From assembly GCF_000418365.1 (NCBI RefSeq), contig NC_021663.1, positions 930,001 through 994,000 on the forward strand: 64,000 nt of DNA, written 5' to 3'. The notes below the pieces were generated by a model. The model ran no database searches and had not been told where the DNA came from. It saw only the letters and a program-made list of their open reading frames with translations. This document shows, piece by piece, positions 63,206 through 64,000 of this stretch; within the stretch, counting starts at the first letter, position 1, and the number at the start of each line of letters is the position of its first letter. Both the position numbers and the translations under genes were made by a program. Origin of the DNA: Corynebacterium terpenotabidum Y-11 (GTDB taxonomy: Bacteria > Actinomycetota > Actinomycetes > Mycobacteriales > Mycobacteriaceae).

Positions 63206-63565
63206 TCAGCGGCGGCGTCCGCGGCCGTCCTGGTCCTGGACCGGGCGGCCCTTGGCGTCCTGCATGACCCGCTTGTCCGAGTCGGTGACGCGGTCCTCCT
63301 CGAAGTCGACAAGGTCGTCCTCCAACAGTGCGTCGGAGGAGGTCAGCGAGCTGCGGGACCCCTTGTTGAGATCACGGACCTCGCGCATCCGGGGGTCCGG
63401 GTCGAGGCGGTCGGCCAGGGCCTTGCGTCCCGCGGTGACCGCTTTGCGCGTGACCGGTGAGTTGATCACGGCCTCGTAGCCGCCGCGGATCTGCTCGAAG
63501 CGCCTTCGCCCTGCTTTGGTCCCGAGGACGTAGCCGGCCGCTGCTCCGATAACGAGTTGGATCAT
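63206..63565 (-). CDS. small conserved membrane-associated protein
   Basis: ATG 63565 gives 119 residues with a short N-terminal hydrophobic stretch (MIQLVIGAAAGYVLGTKAGRRR, YtxH-like) and a charged C-terminal half. TAGGGT lies 7 nt before the ATG on the minus strand, supporting this start over the GTG three codons upstream. Function is unknown. Confidence 0.7.
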   Translation of the reverse strand: MIQLVIGAAAGYVLGTKAGRRRFEQIRGGYEAVINSPVTRKAVTAGRKALADRLDPDPRMREVRDLNKGSRSSLTSSDALLEDDLVDFEEDRVTDSDKRVMQDAKGRPVQDQDGRGRRR

Positions 63566-63572
63566 GGGGACC

Positions 63573-63578
63573 ACCCTA
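63573..63578 (-). promoter_or_regulatory. -10 box for leaderless mRNA of the YtxH-like gene
   Basis: On the minus strand TAGGGT is followed by 7 nt and ATG 63565. Confidence 0.4.
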
Positions 63579-63727
63579 TCGCAGTCGTCCGGGTCGTCCG
63601 GATCGTTCGGGGAACGTCGGTAGGCTGGGCGCTACGGGTGGCGCGAAGTTGTGAATCGCGGTTTACTGTCAGTGAACACTTCTTCTGTCATCTCCGGCAC
63701 AGTCCCGCGTGAAAGGAATCCACCGCA

Positions 63728-64000
63728 GTGAGCATCACCGTCAAGGGCGTCATCGCCCGTGAGAAGAACGCCACCGTAGAACTCGTCGACGTCGTCGTCC
63801 CCGATCCGGGAGCGCACGACGTCATCGTGAAGATCCAGGCCTGTGGCGTCTGCCATACCGACCTCGCCTACCGCGACGGTGGGATCGGCGACAACTACCC
63901 GTACCTGCTCGGTCACGAGGCCGCCGGCATCGTCGAGACCGTCGGTTCCGAGGTCAGTCACGTCGAGGTCGGTGACTTCGTCGTACTGAACTGGCGTGCG
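63728..64000 (+). CDS. S-(hydroxymethyl)mycothiol dehydrogenase (formaldehyde detoxification), N-terminal part
   Basis: GTG 63728 starts a zinc alcohol dehydrogenase that runs off the window (91 codons). Visible motifs are [35 protein letters not shown] and [11 protein letters not shown]. The last is a hallmark of class III-type, mycothiol-dependent formaldehyde dehydrogenases (MscR/AdhE). It oxidises the mycothiol adduct of formaldehyde. In this genome it could clear formaldehyde made by the N-demethylases and flavin oxidases about 50 kb away. Subfamily call is limited by truncation. Confidence 0.78.
   Translation, partial: MSITVKGVIAREKNATVELVDVVVPDPGAHDVIVKIQACGVCHTDLAYRDGGIGDNYPYLLGHEAAGIVETVGSEVSHVEVGDFVVLNWRA

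Noticed and set aside
1..64000. IS elements, prophage, CRISPR, tRNA and rRNA genes
   Set aside because: No transposase, integrase, phage structural gene, spaced repeat array or tRNA/rRNA sequence was recognised.

Overview
The window is high-GC actinobacterial DNA, most likely from a high-GC Corynebacterium or a close relative. The evidence is the chromosomal block hemW-hrcA-dnaJ-rsmE-phoH-ybeY-CBS protein-era-recO-uppS-(VIT family)-zur-glyS-dgt-dnaG, a 6C-type small RNA, a probable mycothiol-dependent formaldehyde dehydrogenase at the right edge, and many genes whose start codon lies 6-7 nt after a TAnnnT box, as in leaderless actinobacterial mRNAs. No insertion sequence, prophage, CRISPR array, tRNA or rRNA was seen.

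Region 1 (1-14478) is a nitrogen-scavenging island. A D-amino-acid/sarcosine-oxidase-type flavoenzyme (minus strand) is divergent from an M20 carbamoylase-type amidohydrolase and an ornithine-cyclodeaminase-fold protein. Two diverged copies of a three-gene oxidative N-demethylase module follow (DmmA-like zinc-ribbon protein, PDR/VanB-type flavin/2Fe-2S reductase, and HODM/DUF3445 catalytic subunit). The second copy is preceded by a cupin gene. Three Amt-type ammonium transporters are interleaved with them. The likely logic is import of ammonium or methylated amines, oxidative demethylation to amine plus formaldehyde, and release of nitrogen.

Region 2 (14645-24210) holds a 13E12-type HNH protein, a lipoprotein, an SDR, a Tat-exported PhoD-type phosphatase, and a minus-strand operon (cyclodeaminase-fold protein, MSOX-type flavin oxidase, APC permease) with a TetR gene upstream. 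This operon resembles part of region 1.

The strongest shared signal is a set of four-block operators (blocks like TTTAC/GAAAC, exactly 11 bp apart) upstream of the transcription units at 2953, 4279, 7001, 8522, 11660, 13156 and, on the minus strand, 23532. This is the layout of GlnR boxes (GTnAC-n6-GAAAC), not of the AmtR site used for nitrogen control in C. glutamicum. The amine and ammonium genes therefore look like one GlnR-type nitrogen regulon.

Region 3 (24222-41960) is mixed metabolism and envelope: a lamin-tail lipoprotein, an oxidoreductase, a CoA transferase, a metallophosphoesterase, two related membrane proteins (one with a Q/Y-rich prion-like tail), a serine protease, a hydroxyacyl-CoA dehydrogenase, CsbD, an ABC exporter, a C-S lyase, an esterase, an M3 peptidase, two tiny membrane proteins and a fatty-acyl-CoA ligase.

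Region 4 (42071-63565) is conserved housekeeping in tightly overlapping operons (heme, heat-shock repression, ribosome maturation, cell-wall lipid, metal homeostasis, glycyl-tRNA synthetase, dGTPase, primase). It also contains a 6C RNA between zur and glyS and a secreted RNase Sa-like gene. The window ends inside the probable formaldehyde-detoxifying dehydrogenase.
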